Source: an uncultured Moraxellaceae bacterium
GTDB lineage: Bacteria; Pseudomonadota; Gammaproteobacteria; Pseudomonadales; Moraxellaceae
DNA: 13,323 nucleotides
Direction of reading: 5' to 3'
Assembly: GCA_937928295.1 (NCBI GenBank)
Contig: CALEYY010000351.1
Span: 1 to 13,323 of the forward strand
Part shown: positions 6,472 to 12,506 of the stretch, in pieces
Layout: each line of letters begins with the position of its first letter
How positions within the stretch are numbered: the stretch's first letter is position 1
Notes under the pieces: generated by a model
The model's input: the letters and a program-made list of their open reading frames with translations, nothing else
Told to the model about the DNA's origin: nothing
Database searches by the model: none
Program-made: the position numbers and the translations under genes

Positions 6472-7193
6472 TGAGCACCGCTACTCTCCCCTGCATCACC
6501 CTGCCCTATGTCTGTTGCGAGCTGGCGCCGGCGATCCCGGCGCGCACACGCGAGATTCACCAGAAGCTGAAGTCCGGCAGCCGCGAATCGCAGGCAGTGC
6601 CCGCTGCCGAAACGCTGGGGCTGGCCATCAATACCCTGGTCGATACCTTTCTCGCGCAGCTGCTGCGCGAGCTGGCGGCGGCGCATCCTGAGCATGTGCT
6701 GTATCAGGATGCGCTGAGCGTCGTCGAAGACATCCAGGGCAAGGTGCAGCACTACCTCGGCTGGCTGACCCGGTTTTTGTCTAACGAACGCATGACGGTG
6801 GTGGCCGGAAAATATCTGGAGATGATTCAGCCGCTGGTCGCCGGGCAGCCCCAGCGCGAATTTCTGGCGGTGAGCATCGAGCCCAAGCTAGCCGCGCATG
6901 CTCGCCAGACCATTGCCGCGCTGCGCTCCGGCGAATCGAAGGATGTCCGCACCGGCATCGAGGTGCTGATCAGCATTGTGGATGCCGTGCTCGTCGATTT
7001 CGTTCAAGAGCCGAAGCGGCTGATGCGCTTCAACCTCATCGTAGACAAGACGCTGGATGGCGCCATCTACATGATCAAAAGTTTGGCGTTCCGCCAGCTG
7101 AGAGCATTGGGCGAGCGCCTGCCGGTTGCCCATCTGCCCGTTTTTCTCGATCATCTCGAACACTTTTTCCATGACCAAACGCCGGTCGCCTAA
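6471..7193 (+). CDS. Uncharacterised helical protein coupled to the monooxygenase
   Basis: I do not recognise this 240-residue protein. It has no signal peptide or clear membrane span and looks almost wholly alpha-helical, with long amphipathic stretches rich in Leu, Ala, Glu and Arg (for example TFLAQLLRELAAAHPEH and the region around LISIVDAVLVDFVQEPKRL). Near the N-terminus is a Cys-Cys pair (YVCCEL, residues 14-19). There is no nucleotide-binding or catalytic signature I can name. The ATG overlaps the TGA of the monooxygenase by one base (TGATG), so the two are probably translated together in fixed ratio. That points to a partner, chaperone or scaffold of the oxidation system rather than an unrelated gene, but this is inference. 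Confidence 0.75.
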   Translation: MSTATLPCITLPYVCCELAPAIPARTREIHQKLKSGSRESQAVPAAETLGLAINTLVDTFLAQLLRELAAAHPEHVLYQDALSVVEDIQGKVQHYLGWLTRFLSNERMTVVAGKYLEMIQPLVAGQPQREFLAVSIEPKLAAHARQTIAALRSGESKDVRTGIEVLISIVDAVLVDFVQEPKRLMRFNLIVDKTLDGAIYMIKSLAFRQLRALGERLPVAHLPVFLDHLEHFFHDQTPVA

Positions 7194-7215
7194 AAACAAC
7201 AAGAGCGTCCCCCCT

Positions 7216-8265
7216 ATGATTCGCATGCCGCTGAAAATGATGTTGCCGAGCGCCCTGCTGCTCACCGGCCTGGCCCATGCCCTGCCCGCGCCCAATAACG
7301 AGCAACTCGCCGCCCTGAAAACCATGGAAGGCAAGAAGGTCAGGATCTGCATCTTTGACCCCATCGGTGCCAACGGCCCTGCGGTCGGCTATGCCAAGGA
7401 CTACATGCTGGAAGCCAAGAAGTGGGGCGTAAATGCCGACATCAAGGCCTATACCGACGAGCGCGTAGCCGCCGAAGACCTGAAGGCCGGCCAGTGCGAC
7501 GCCGCCGCCATCACCACGCTGCGCGCCAAGCAATTCAACAAGTTTGTCGGCAGTCTCGATGCCGTCGGCGGCATCCCGGACAACGCCCACATGGACATGG
7601 TGCTGAAAACATTGGCATCACCGCGCATGGCCCCGCTCATGCGCAACGGCCAGTTTGAGGTGGTTGGCAACATCCCGCTCGGCGCGGCATATGTGATGGT
7701 CAACGACCGTGCCATCAACTCCATCGAAAAGGCCGCCGGCAAAAAGGTCGCCGTCATGGAATGGGATAAATCACAGGCCAAGATGGTGCAACGCATGGGC
7801 GCGCAGCCGGTGGCCTCGGATGTGATCAACTTTGTCGGCAAATTCAACAACGGCCAGGTCGATATCATTGCTGCGCCGGCACTGGCCTTCAAGCCGCTGG
7901 AGATTTATCGCGGGCTGGGCGAAAAAGGCGCCATCTACCGCTTCCCGCTGATCATGCTGAGCGCAGCACTGATCATTCGCCACGACCAATTCCCGCCGGA
8001 TGTAGGCCAGAAATTGCGTGAATTTGTCTACAGCCAGATCGGCAAGGCCTATGCCTTTGTGGATCGCGAAGAGAAAGGCATCCCGGAGAAATACTGGCTG
8101 GACTTGCCGCCCAACGAAAAGATCAAATATGTGGAAATGATGCGTCAGGCGCGTATCCAGATGACCGCCGAGGGCGACTACGACCCGCGCATGATGAGTC
8201 TGCTCAAGCGTGTGCGCTGCACGAAGAATCCGGGTGCGGCTGAGTGTTCGTTGAAGGATGAGTGA
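7216..8265 (+). CDS. AdeT1/2-like exported putative solute-binding protein
   Basis: This 349-residue protein begins with a signal peptide (R3, K7, hydrophobic LPSALLLTGLAHA, likely cleavage after A22). The mature part resembles the AdeT1/AdeT2 family known from Acinetobacter: VRICIFDPIG, KAGQCDAAAITTLRA, KKVAVMEWDKSQAKMVQRMGAQ, VGKFNNGQVDIIAAPA and a Cys pair near the C-terminus (C340 and C346, around VRCTKNPGAAEC). The fold looks like a periplasmic binding protein, as in TRAP or ABC receptors. The family has been labelled as part of RND efflux, but nothing here looks like a pump. The start is uncertain: ATGs at 7171, 7216 and 7225 all lack a strong ribosome site, and 7216 gives the best signal peptide. 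It is the last gene of the accessory operon, 22 bp after the unknown gene. Possible role: capture of the lipophilic substrate. Confidence 0.82.
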   Translation: MIRMPLKMMLPSALLLTGLAHALPAPNNEQLAALKTMEGKKVRICIFDPIGANGPAVGYAKDYMLEAKKWGVNADIKAYTDERVAAEDLKAGQCDAAAITTLRAKQFNKFVGSLDAVGGIPDNAHMDMVLKTLASPRMAPLMRNGQFEVVGNIPLGAAYVMVNDRAINSIEKAAGKKVAVMEWDKSQAKMVQRMGAQPVASDVINFVGKFNNGQVDIIAAPALAFKPLEIYRGLGEKGAIYRFPLIMLSAALIIRHDQFPPDVGQKLREFVYSQIGKAYAFVDREEKGIPEKYWLDLPPNEKIKYVEMMRQARIQMTAEGDYDPRMMSLLKRVRCTKNPGAAECSLKDE

Positions 8266-8286
8266 GGGAGAGGCGCTGATCCGATA

Positions 8287-9291
8287 TTAGAAATGTCGAT
8301 AGCCGGAAAGCTCGTCATGCCGATACGGTGCTGCTCGCCAGCTCAGACATACATCTGGTGACGCACTCACCACCCCAATCTGCGTCAGCGGCAACTCCAG
8401 CGTCTGTGCCAGCGCCTCAACCTGCGCCTGTCGCGCAACTGACAGCGTAAACAGCAACTCGTAGTCATCCCCCGCGGCCAGTGCCCAATCCAGCACCTGC
8501 CGCTGCAACGCATCGCCCTCACCCGCCAGATACTGCATGCCCGGCGACAGCGGCAGCCGCTCCAGCGTCAGCGTCGCGCCCAGCGGCTTCGCGCGGCCGG
8601 ATGCCTTGAGCAGATGCCCGAGATCCTGCACCAGCCCATCCGACACATCCATCGCGGCACTGGCGATGCCACGCAATGCCAGCCCCAACGCCAGACGCGG
8701 CGTCGGACGATGCAGGCGCGTCAGCGCATGGGCTTGGTGCAGCGGCGGCAGATGGACATCGTGCAGTCGGCCCTGCGCCAGCGCGAGGCCGAGACCGCCA
8801 TCGCCGAGCGTGCCGCTGACATAGATCAGGTCGCCGGGCTGTGCGCCATCGCGACGCGACGCTTGCTTGAAAGGTACGCTGCCGAGCGCGGTGACGGTGA
8901 TGCTCAGCGGACCGCGCGTGGTGTCGCCGCCAATCAGCGGCACGCCGTGAGCATCAGCCAGCGCAAAGAAGCCTTCGGCGAAGGCCGCCAACCAGGCGTC
9001 ATCGGCAGATGGCAAGGTGACGGCCAGCGTCACGCCCACAGGCGTTGCGCCCATGGCGGCAAGGTCAGAAAGATTGACGGCCAGCGCTTTCCAGCCGATG
9101 TCGAACGGCAGGGCATCGTGGGGGAAGTGGCGGCCGGCGACCAGCGTGTCGGTGGTCACCGCCAGCGATTCGCCGGGCGGCAGGTCGAGCAGCGCGGCAT
9201 CGTCGCCAATACCAAGGCGTACGCCGGCTGGCAGCGGGTGGTCGGCACGGGTGAAGTAGCGCCGGATCAGACCAAACTCATCCAGCGCCAT
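8287..9291 (-). CDS. thiL: Thiamine-monophosphate kinase
   Basis: ThiL phosphorylates thiamine monophosphate to the active cofactor thiamine diphosphate (needed by Dxs, encoded at the left edge). The 334-residue length is usual. Visible motifs are GIGDDAA (27-33), TTDTLVAGRHF, AVNLSDLAAMGA (71-82), GGDTTRG (121-127) and AMDVSDGL, which supply the Asp residues for magnesium and ATP. GGGAG stands 6 bases before the ATG. It converges with the AdeT-like gene across 21 bp that show no clear terminator. Upstream is nusB (78 bp away). Downstream, where pgpA normally follows, lies the accessory block. Confidence 0.97.
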   Translation of the reverse strand: MALDEFGLIRRYFTRADHPLPAGVRLGIGDDAALLDLPPGESLAVTTDTLVAGRHFPHDALPFDIGWKALAVNLSDLAAMGATPVGVTLAVTLPSADDAWLAAFAEGFFALADAHGVPLIGGDTTRGPLSITVTALGSVPFKQASRRDGAQPGDLIYVSGTLGDGGLGLALAQGRLHDVHLPPLHQAHALTRLHRPTPRLALGLALRGIASAAMDVSDGLVQDLGHLLKASGRAKPLGATLTLERLPLSPGMQYLAGEGDALQRQVLDWALAAGDDYELLFTLSVARQAQVEALAQTLELPLTQIGVVSASPDVCLSWRAAPYRHDELSGYRHF

Positions 9292-9302
9292 ATCGTGCTC
9301 CC

Positions 9303-9317
9303 GGCGGCTAAACCGCC
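9303..9317 (-). repeat. Small hairpin just upstream of the thiL ribosome site
   Basis: On the minus strand GGCGG-tttag-CCGCC forms a 5-bp perfect GC stem with a 5-base loop, and its right arm runs directly into the GGGAG ribosome site of thiL. It could hinder or expose that site. It is short, and the region is GC-rich, so chance is a fair alternative. Confidence 0.3.
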
Positions 9318-9330
9318 TTCAGTACAGGGT

Positions 9331-9358
9331 CGGCAGTGCAGCAATGCCGGTACTGCCG
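9331..9358 (-). repeat. Hairpin in the nusB-thiL gap
   Basis: Arms CGGCAGT (9331-9337) and ACTGCCG (9352-9358) are a perfect 7-bp inverted repeat. Inside, GCA and TGC add 3 bp around a 4-base tip, with a 4-base bulge on one side. There is no T run after it on the minus strand, so it is not a normal terminator. An RNA processing or stability element within the rib-nusB-thiL transcript is possible. It lies 12 bp after the nusB stop. Confidence 0.4.
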
Positions 9359-9369
9359 CGCCCGAACGC

Positions 9370-9810
9370 TCAGTCGCGCTCGTGCGGCCGCAGCGTGACG
9401 GCGAGCTGGTCGAGCACGCCATTGATGTACTTGTGCGATTCCGTCGCGCCAAAGGTCTTGGCGAGCTCGATACCTTCGTTGATGACCACGCGATACGGCA
9501 CATCCAAGCGATGCTTGAGCTCGTAAGTGCCGATGCGCAGCGTCGCCAGCTCGACCGGATCGAGCGATTCGAAGGCGCGATCGAGGAAGGGCTCGAACAG
9601 GGCATCCAGCGCATCCGTCAGCGTGGGAATGCGCGACAGCAGCTCGTGGAAGTAGTCGAGGTCAACCTTGTGCATGGCATTCTCGACACGATAGCGCGCC
9701 TCGATTTCATACGACGGGTTGCCCGACAGCTGCCACTCGTACAGCCCCTGCAAGGCAAACCGGCGCGCCTTGCGACGCGCCGAGGGGTTCAAACCGTTAG
9801 CTTGGGTCAC
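9370..9810 (-). CDS. nusB: Transcription antitermination factor NusB
   Basis: NusB joins NusE (ribosomal protein S10) on boxA RNA during antitermination of rRNA transcription. The 146 residues show the Arg-rich RNA-binding start (ARRKARRFALQGLYEWQ) and the C-terminal helical core with RIGTYELKH, VPYRVVINEGIELAKTFG and the signature FGATESHKYINGVLDQLA. The start is GTG at 9810, three bases after the ribH stop, with AGG near the ribH end as a weak ribosome site, so translation is probably coupled to ribH. The ribH-nusB pair is widespread in Proteobacteria. Confidence 0.97.
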   Translation of the reverse strand: MTQANGLNPSARRKARRFALQGLYEWQLSGNPSYEIEARYRVENAMHKVDLDYFHELLSRIPTLTDALDALFEPFLDRAFESLDPVELATLRIGTYELKHRLDVPYRVVINEGIELAKTFGATESHKYINGVLDQLAVTLRPHERD

Positions 9811-9813
9811 GAC

Positions 9814-10287
9814 TCAACCTACTGCCTTGAGCACGGAGATCATCTCGATGGCGACCATGGCAGCATCAGCGCCCTTGTTGCCAGCCTTGGTACCGGAGCG
9901 CTCGATGGCCTGCTCGATGCTGTCCACGGTGAGCACGCCGAAGCTGACCGGCATGCCGGAATCCAGCGAGACGACGCCGAGGCCCTTGGCGCATTCGCCG
10001 GCGACGAAATCGAAGTGCGGCGTGCCGCCACGAATCACGGCACCGAGCGCGATGATGGCATCGTAGTTGCCGGTAGCAACCAGCTTCTTGGCCACCAGCG
10101 GCAGCTCCCAAGCACCCGGCACACGAATGATGGTGACATTGCTGTCGCTGACGCCGTGACGCTTCAGGGCATCGAGCGCGCCGGACAGCAGCGACTCCAC
10201 GACGAAGCTGTTGAAGCGGCCGACGGCAATCGCGTAGCGGGCATCGGCGTTCTGGAAAGTGCCTTCAATGGTCTTGATCTGGCTCAT
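9814..10287 (-). CDS. ribH: 6,7-dimethyl-8-ribityllumazine synthase
   Basis: RibH (called ribE in E. coli) condenses the ribitylamino-pyrimidinedione from the RibA/RibD branch with 3,4-dihydroxy-2-butanone-4-phosphate from RibB to give lumazine. It usually assembles as a 60-mer or smaller ring. The 157 residues show GRFN for substrate contact, VPGAWELP (57-63), the ALGAVIRGGTPHFDFVAGE loop with the catalytic H91, and EQAIERSGTKAGNKG with the phosphate-binding Arg. GAGGA lies 7 bases before the ATG. It is 34 bp after ribBX and 3 bp before nusB, and shares the operon with both. Confidence 0.98.
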   Translation of the reverse strand: MSQIKTIEGTFQNADARYAIAVGRFNSFVVESLLSGALDALKRHGVSDSNVTIIRVPGAWELPLVAKKLVATGNYDAIIALGAVIRGGTPHFDFVAGECAKGLGVVSLDSGMPVSFGVLTVDSIEQAIERSGTKAGNKGADAAMVAIEMISVLKAVG

Positions 10288-10321
10288 CTGAATATCCTCA
10301 AACTAACTATAGGTAATGGCG

Positions 10322-11425
10322 TTATTCGGTGGTGATGTATTCGACGATCTCGAGGCCGAAGCCGGAGAGCGCATTAAATTTCAGCGGCGAGCTGAGCAGA
10401 CGCATCTGCGTCACGCCGAGATCGCGCAGAATCTGCGAACCGACACCGATGGTGCGATACATGCCGGCGGTTTCGGCGGCACGCGCATTCGGCGCGAAAA
10501 AGTCTTCGATATGCTCCACGATGGCCTGCGCCTTGTAGTCCTGGCCGAGCAGCACCAGCACGCCGGCTTCGGCACTGCTGATGGCCTGCAGACTCTTCTG
10601 CAGGTTCCAGCCCAGACGGCCCTTGTAGCGCGCATGCAGCAGGTCACGCAGCGGGTTCAGCGCATGCACACGCACCGTCGGCACCACGCCCGGCGCAAGC
10701 TCGCCCTTGACCAGCGCCACATGCACGCCGTCATTGCCGGCTTCGCGGTAAACACGCAGCTGCAGGTCACCGAACTCGGTCGGCAGGATCTTGCGCGACT
10801 CGCAGTTAACGGTCTTTTCATTCACCACGCGATAGTGGATCAGGTCGGCGATGGTGCCGATCTTCAGGCCGTGCAGCTCGGCGAATTTTTCCAGATCCGG
10901 GCGACGCGCCATGGTGCCGTCGTCATTCATGATTTCGCAGATCACACCCGCTGGCTCCAGACCGGCCAGACGCGGCAGATCGCAGGCGGCTTCGGTGTGA
11001 CCGGCGCGATGCAGAACGCCGCCCGGCTCGGCCATGAGCGGGAAGATGTGGCCGGGCTGCACGATATCGCTGGCCTTGGCCTCGCGCATCGCCGCGACCT
11101 GCACGGTACGCGCGCGATCGGCGGCGGAGATGCCGGTGGTGACACCGGTCGCGGCTTCAATGGAAACGGTGAACTTGGTGCCGTAACCGGAATTATTGGC
11201 CTGCACCATCAATGGCAGATCGAGCTGCTGGCAACGCTCGCGCGTCATCGGCATGCAGATCAGACCACGAGCGTGGCGGGCCATGAAGTTGATGTCTTCG
11301 GCGCGACAATGCTCGGCGGCCATCACGATGTCGCCTTCGTTTTCGCGATCTTCGTCGTCCATCAGCACCACCATTTTGCCGGCGCGGATGTCTGCAATCA
11401 GTTCTTCAACGCTATTCAATTTCAT
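10322..11425 (-). CDS. ribB: 3,4-dihydroxy-2-butanone-4-phosphate synthase with degenerate GTP cyclohydrolase II domain (RibBX type)
   Basis: Residues 1-205 are a complete DHBP synthase, which makes the four-carbon precursor from ribulose-5-phosphate: acidic loop DDEDRENEGD (23-32), the GVTTGISA segment, PGHIFPL, RAGHTEAACDL with H143, and E164. Residues about 210-367 are homologous to GTP cyclohydrolase II but have lost its chemistry. Where RibA has RVHSEC...LRCDCG this protein reads RVHALNPLRDLLHARYKG with none of the three zinc cysteines, and the RQEGRGIG stretch is replaced by LGQDYKAQ. This is the RibBX arrangement reported in Proteobacteria, and the intact RibA at 761-1360 fits it. I take ATG 11425 (MKLNSVEEL) over GTG 11434; neither has a strong ribosome site. 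It lies 36 bp after the small exported-protein gene. Confidence 0.95.
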   Translation of the reverse strand: MKLNSVEELIADIRAGKMVVLMDDEDRENEGDIVMAAEHCRAEDINFMARHARGLICMPMTRERCQQLDLPLMVQANNSGYGTKFTVSIEAATGVTTGISAADRARTVQVAAMREAKASDIVQPGHIFPLMAEPGGVLHRAGHTEAACDLPRLAGLEPAGVICEIMNDDGTMARRPDLEKFAELHGLKIGTIADLIHYRVVNEKTVNCESRKILPTEFGDLQLRVYREAGNDGVHVALVKGELAPGVVPTVRVHALNPLRDLLHARYKGRLGWNLQKSLQAISSAEAGVLVLLGQDYKAQAIVEHIEDFFAPNARAAETAGMYRTIGVGSQILRDLGVTQMRLLSSPLKFNALSGFGLEIVEYITTE

Positions 11426-11461
11426 GCCAATCACTACTCTGCAAGGTGCATCAAGGTGAAA

Positions 11462-11845
11462 TCAGCGCGCCACCGGGCGGGCTGGACTCAAGGTATTCAA
11501 ACAGCTCTGGCGGATGAGGCGAACCTCCTGACCCAGGCTATTGCGCGGCAGGCGACGATCCGGCGCTTCCCACTCGCGGGCTTCCAGCGTCAGCACATCG
11601 GTCAGGCCGTAAGTGGTCTGGCCGCCATATGCAAAGGCGTCACGCACGCAGGAGCACAAGGCCTGACGCTGACCGGCGGCGACCGTGGCATCGCTGAGGC
11701 AGGCGCGCATGAAGCGCTCTTCGCGCTCGCCGGCAAAGTCTTTGGCGGCCCAGCTCACATTGGCCATCCCGAGGCCAAAGGCGAGCAGAAACAGAATTCG
11801 CTTAGCGATGCTCTGCCGAATCATGCCCCGTTTATCCATGCCCAT
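11462..11845 (-). CDS. Small exported four-cysteine protein of unknown function inside the rib operon
   Basis: I do not recognise this 127-residue protein. It opens with a typical signal peptide: basic N-region (K5, R6, R10, K15, R16), hydrophobic ILFLLAFGLGMANV, and likely cleavage after SWA (residue 33). The mature part is about 94 residues with four cysteines (C49, C64, C66, C115). The CSC pair and outer cysteines suggest two disulfides or a metal site, and it has a charged Arg/Glu-rich make-up. The ATG at 11845 has GGAG 7 bases upstream and overlaps the end of ribE by 14 bp; ATGs at 11839 and 11824 remain possible. Being translationally coupled to ribE and followed by ribBX, it is co-transcribed with flavin genes, though a periplasmic protein has no obvious place in the pathway. 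Confidence 0.78.
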   Translation of the reverse strand: MGMDKRGMIRQSIAKRILFLLAFGLGMANVSWAAKDFAGEREERFMRACLSDATVAAGQRQALCSCVRDAFAYGGQTTYGLTDVLTLEAREWEAPDRRLPRNSLGQEVRLIRQSCLNTLSPARPVAR

Positions 11846-12503
11846 AGCCATTCTCCGCGAGAAACGACAAGGTGATGCCGCCCGCTGATGCCGCTTGCGA
11901 CTGCGCCGCACGGTCGCCCAGCAGCAAACGCTCCAGATAGCGCGCGAGGATATCGACTTCCAGATTCAGACGCACGCCCGGCGCCCAATCGGCAATATTG
12001 GTTTCGCCCACCGTGTGCGGCACGATGTTGAGGTCGAAGATGGCACCGTCAATCGCGTTCACGGTCAGGCTGATGCCGTCGGTGGTGATCGAGCCCTTCT
12101 CGGCGATGTATTTCGCCAGCTCGTCCGGCGCCTTCACGCGATAGCGGATCGAGCGCGCATCGGGCTGCATGGAGATGACTTCGCCGATGCCGTCGACATG
12201 GCCGCTGACCAGATGGCCGCCCAGGCGGGTGGTCGGCGTCAGCGCCTTTTCCAGATTCACGCGCTGGCCGACCCGGAAGCTCGCCAGCGTCGAGCGCCGC
12301 ACGGTTTCGCCAGACACATCGGCCACATAATAGTCACTGCCCTGCTCGACCACGGTCAGGCAGACGCCGTTGGTGGCGATCGAATCGCCGAGTTTGACAT
12401 CGCGCAGATCGAGCTTGCCGGTGGCGACGGTCAGGCGCAGGTCGCCGCCTCGTGGCTCAAGGCGACGCACCGTACCGATGGCTTCAATAATGCCGGTGAA
12501 CAT
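11832..12503 (-). CDS. ribE: Riboflavin synthase alpha chain
   Basis: The enzyme (ribC in E. coli) converts two lumazines to riboflavin and a recycled pyrimidine as a cytosolic trimer. The 223-residue sequence is the usual tandem of two lumazine-binding domains. The first begins MFTGIIE and has NGVCLTV (45-51, with C48). The second begins near GGHLVSGHVDG (95-105) and repeats the motif as DGISLTVN (142-149). The helical trimerisation tail includes ARYLERLL (187-194). AGGGGAG stands 6 bases before the ATG, the strongest ribosome site in the window. It starts 3 bases after the ribD stop and overlaps the following small gene by 14 bp. Confidence 0.98.
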   Translation of the reverse strand: MFTGIIEAIGTVRRLEPRGGDLRLTVATGKLDLRDVKLGDSIATNGVCLTVVEQGSDYYVADVSGETVRRSTLASFRVGQRVNLEKALTPTTRLGGHLVSGHVDGIGEVISMQPDARSIRYRVKAPDELAKYIAEKGSITTDGISLTVNAIDGAIFDLNIVPHTVGETNIADWAPGVRLNLEVDILARYLERLLLGDRAAQSQAASAGGITLSFLAENGYGHG

Positions 12504-12506
12504 GCC

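Noticed and set aside
8266..8286. Terminator between the AdeT-like gene and thiL
   Set aside because: The 21-bp gap shows no stem with a T run on either strand.
1970..8286. Mobile element carrying the accessory block
   Set aside because: No transposase, integrase, tRNA target, terminal inverted repeat or target duplication is visible at either edge.
10322..10790. Functional GTP cyclohydrolase II in the C-terminal half of RibB
   Set aside because: Zinc cysteines and the RQEGRGIG region are absent; it is kept only as a degenerate domain.
11426..11461. FMN riboswitch ahead of ribBX
   Set aside because: The gap is only 36 bp, far too short, and no RFN consensus stretch is seen there or elsewhere in the window.
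8614..11875. Very long plus-strand open frames (over 500 codons) opposite the thiL, nusB, ribH and ribBX genes
   Set aside because: They mirror the codon structure of well-recognised minus-strand genes in GC-rich DNA, match no family, and have low-complexity Arg/Gln/His-rich translations.
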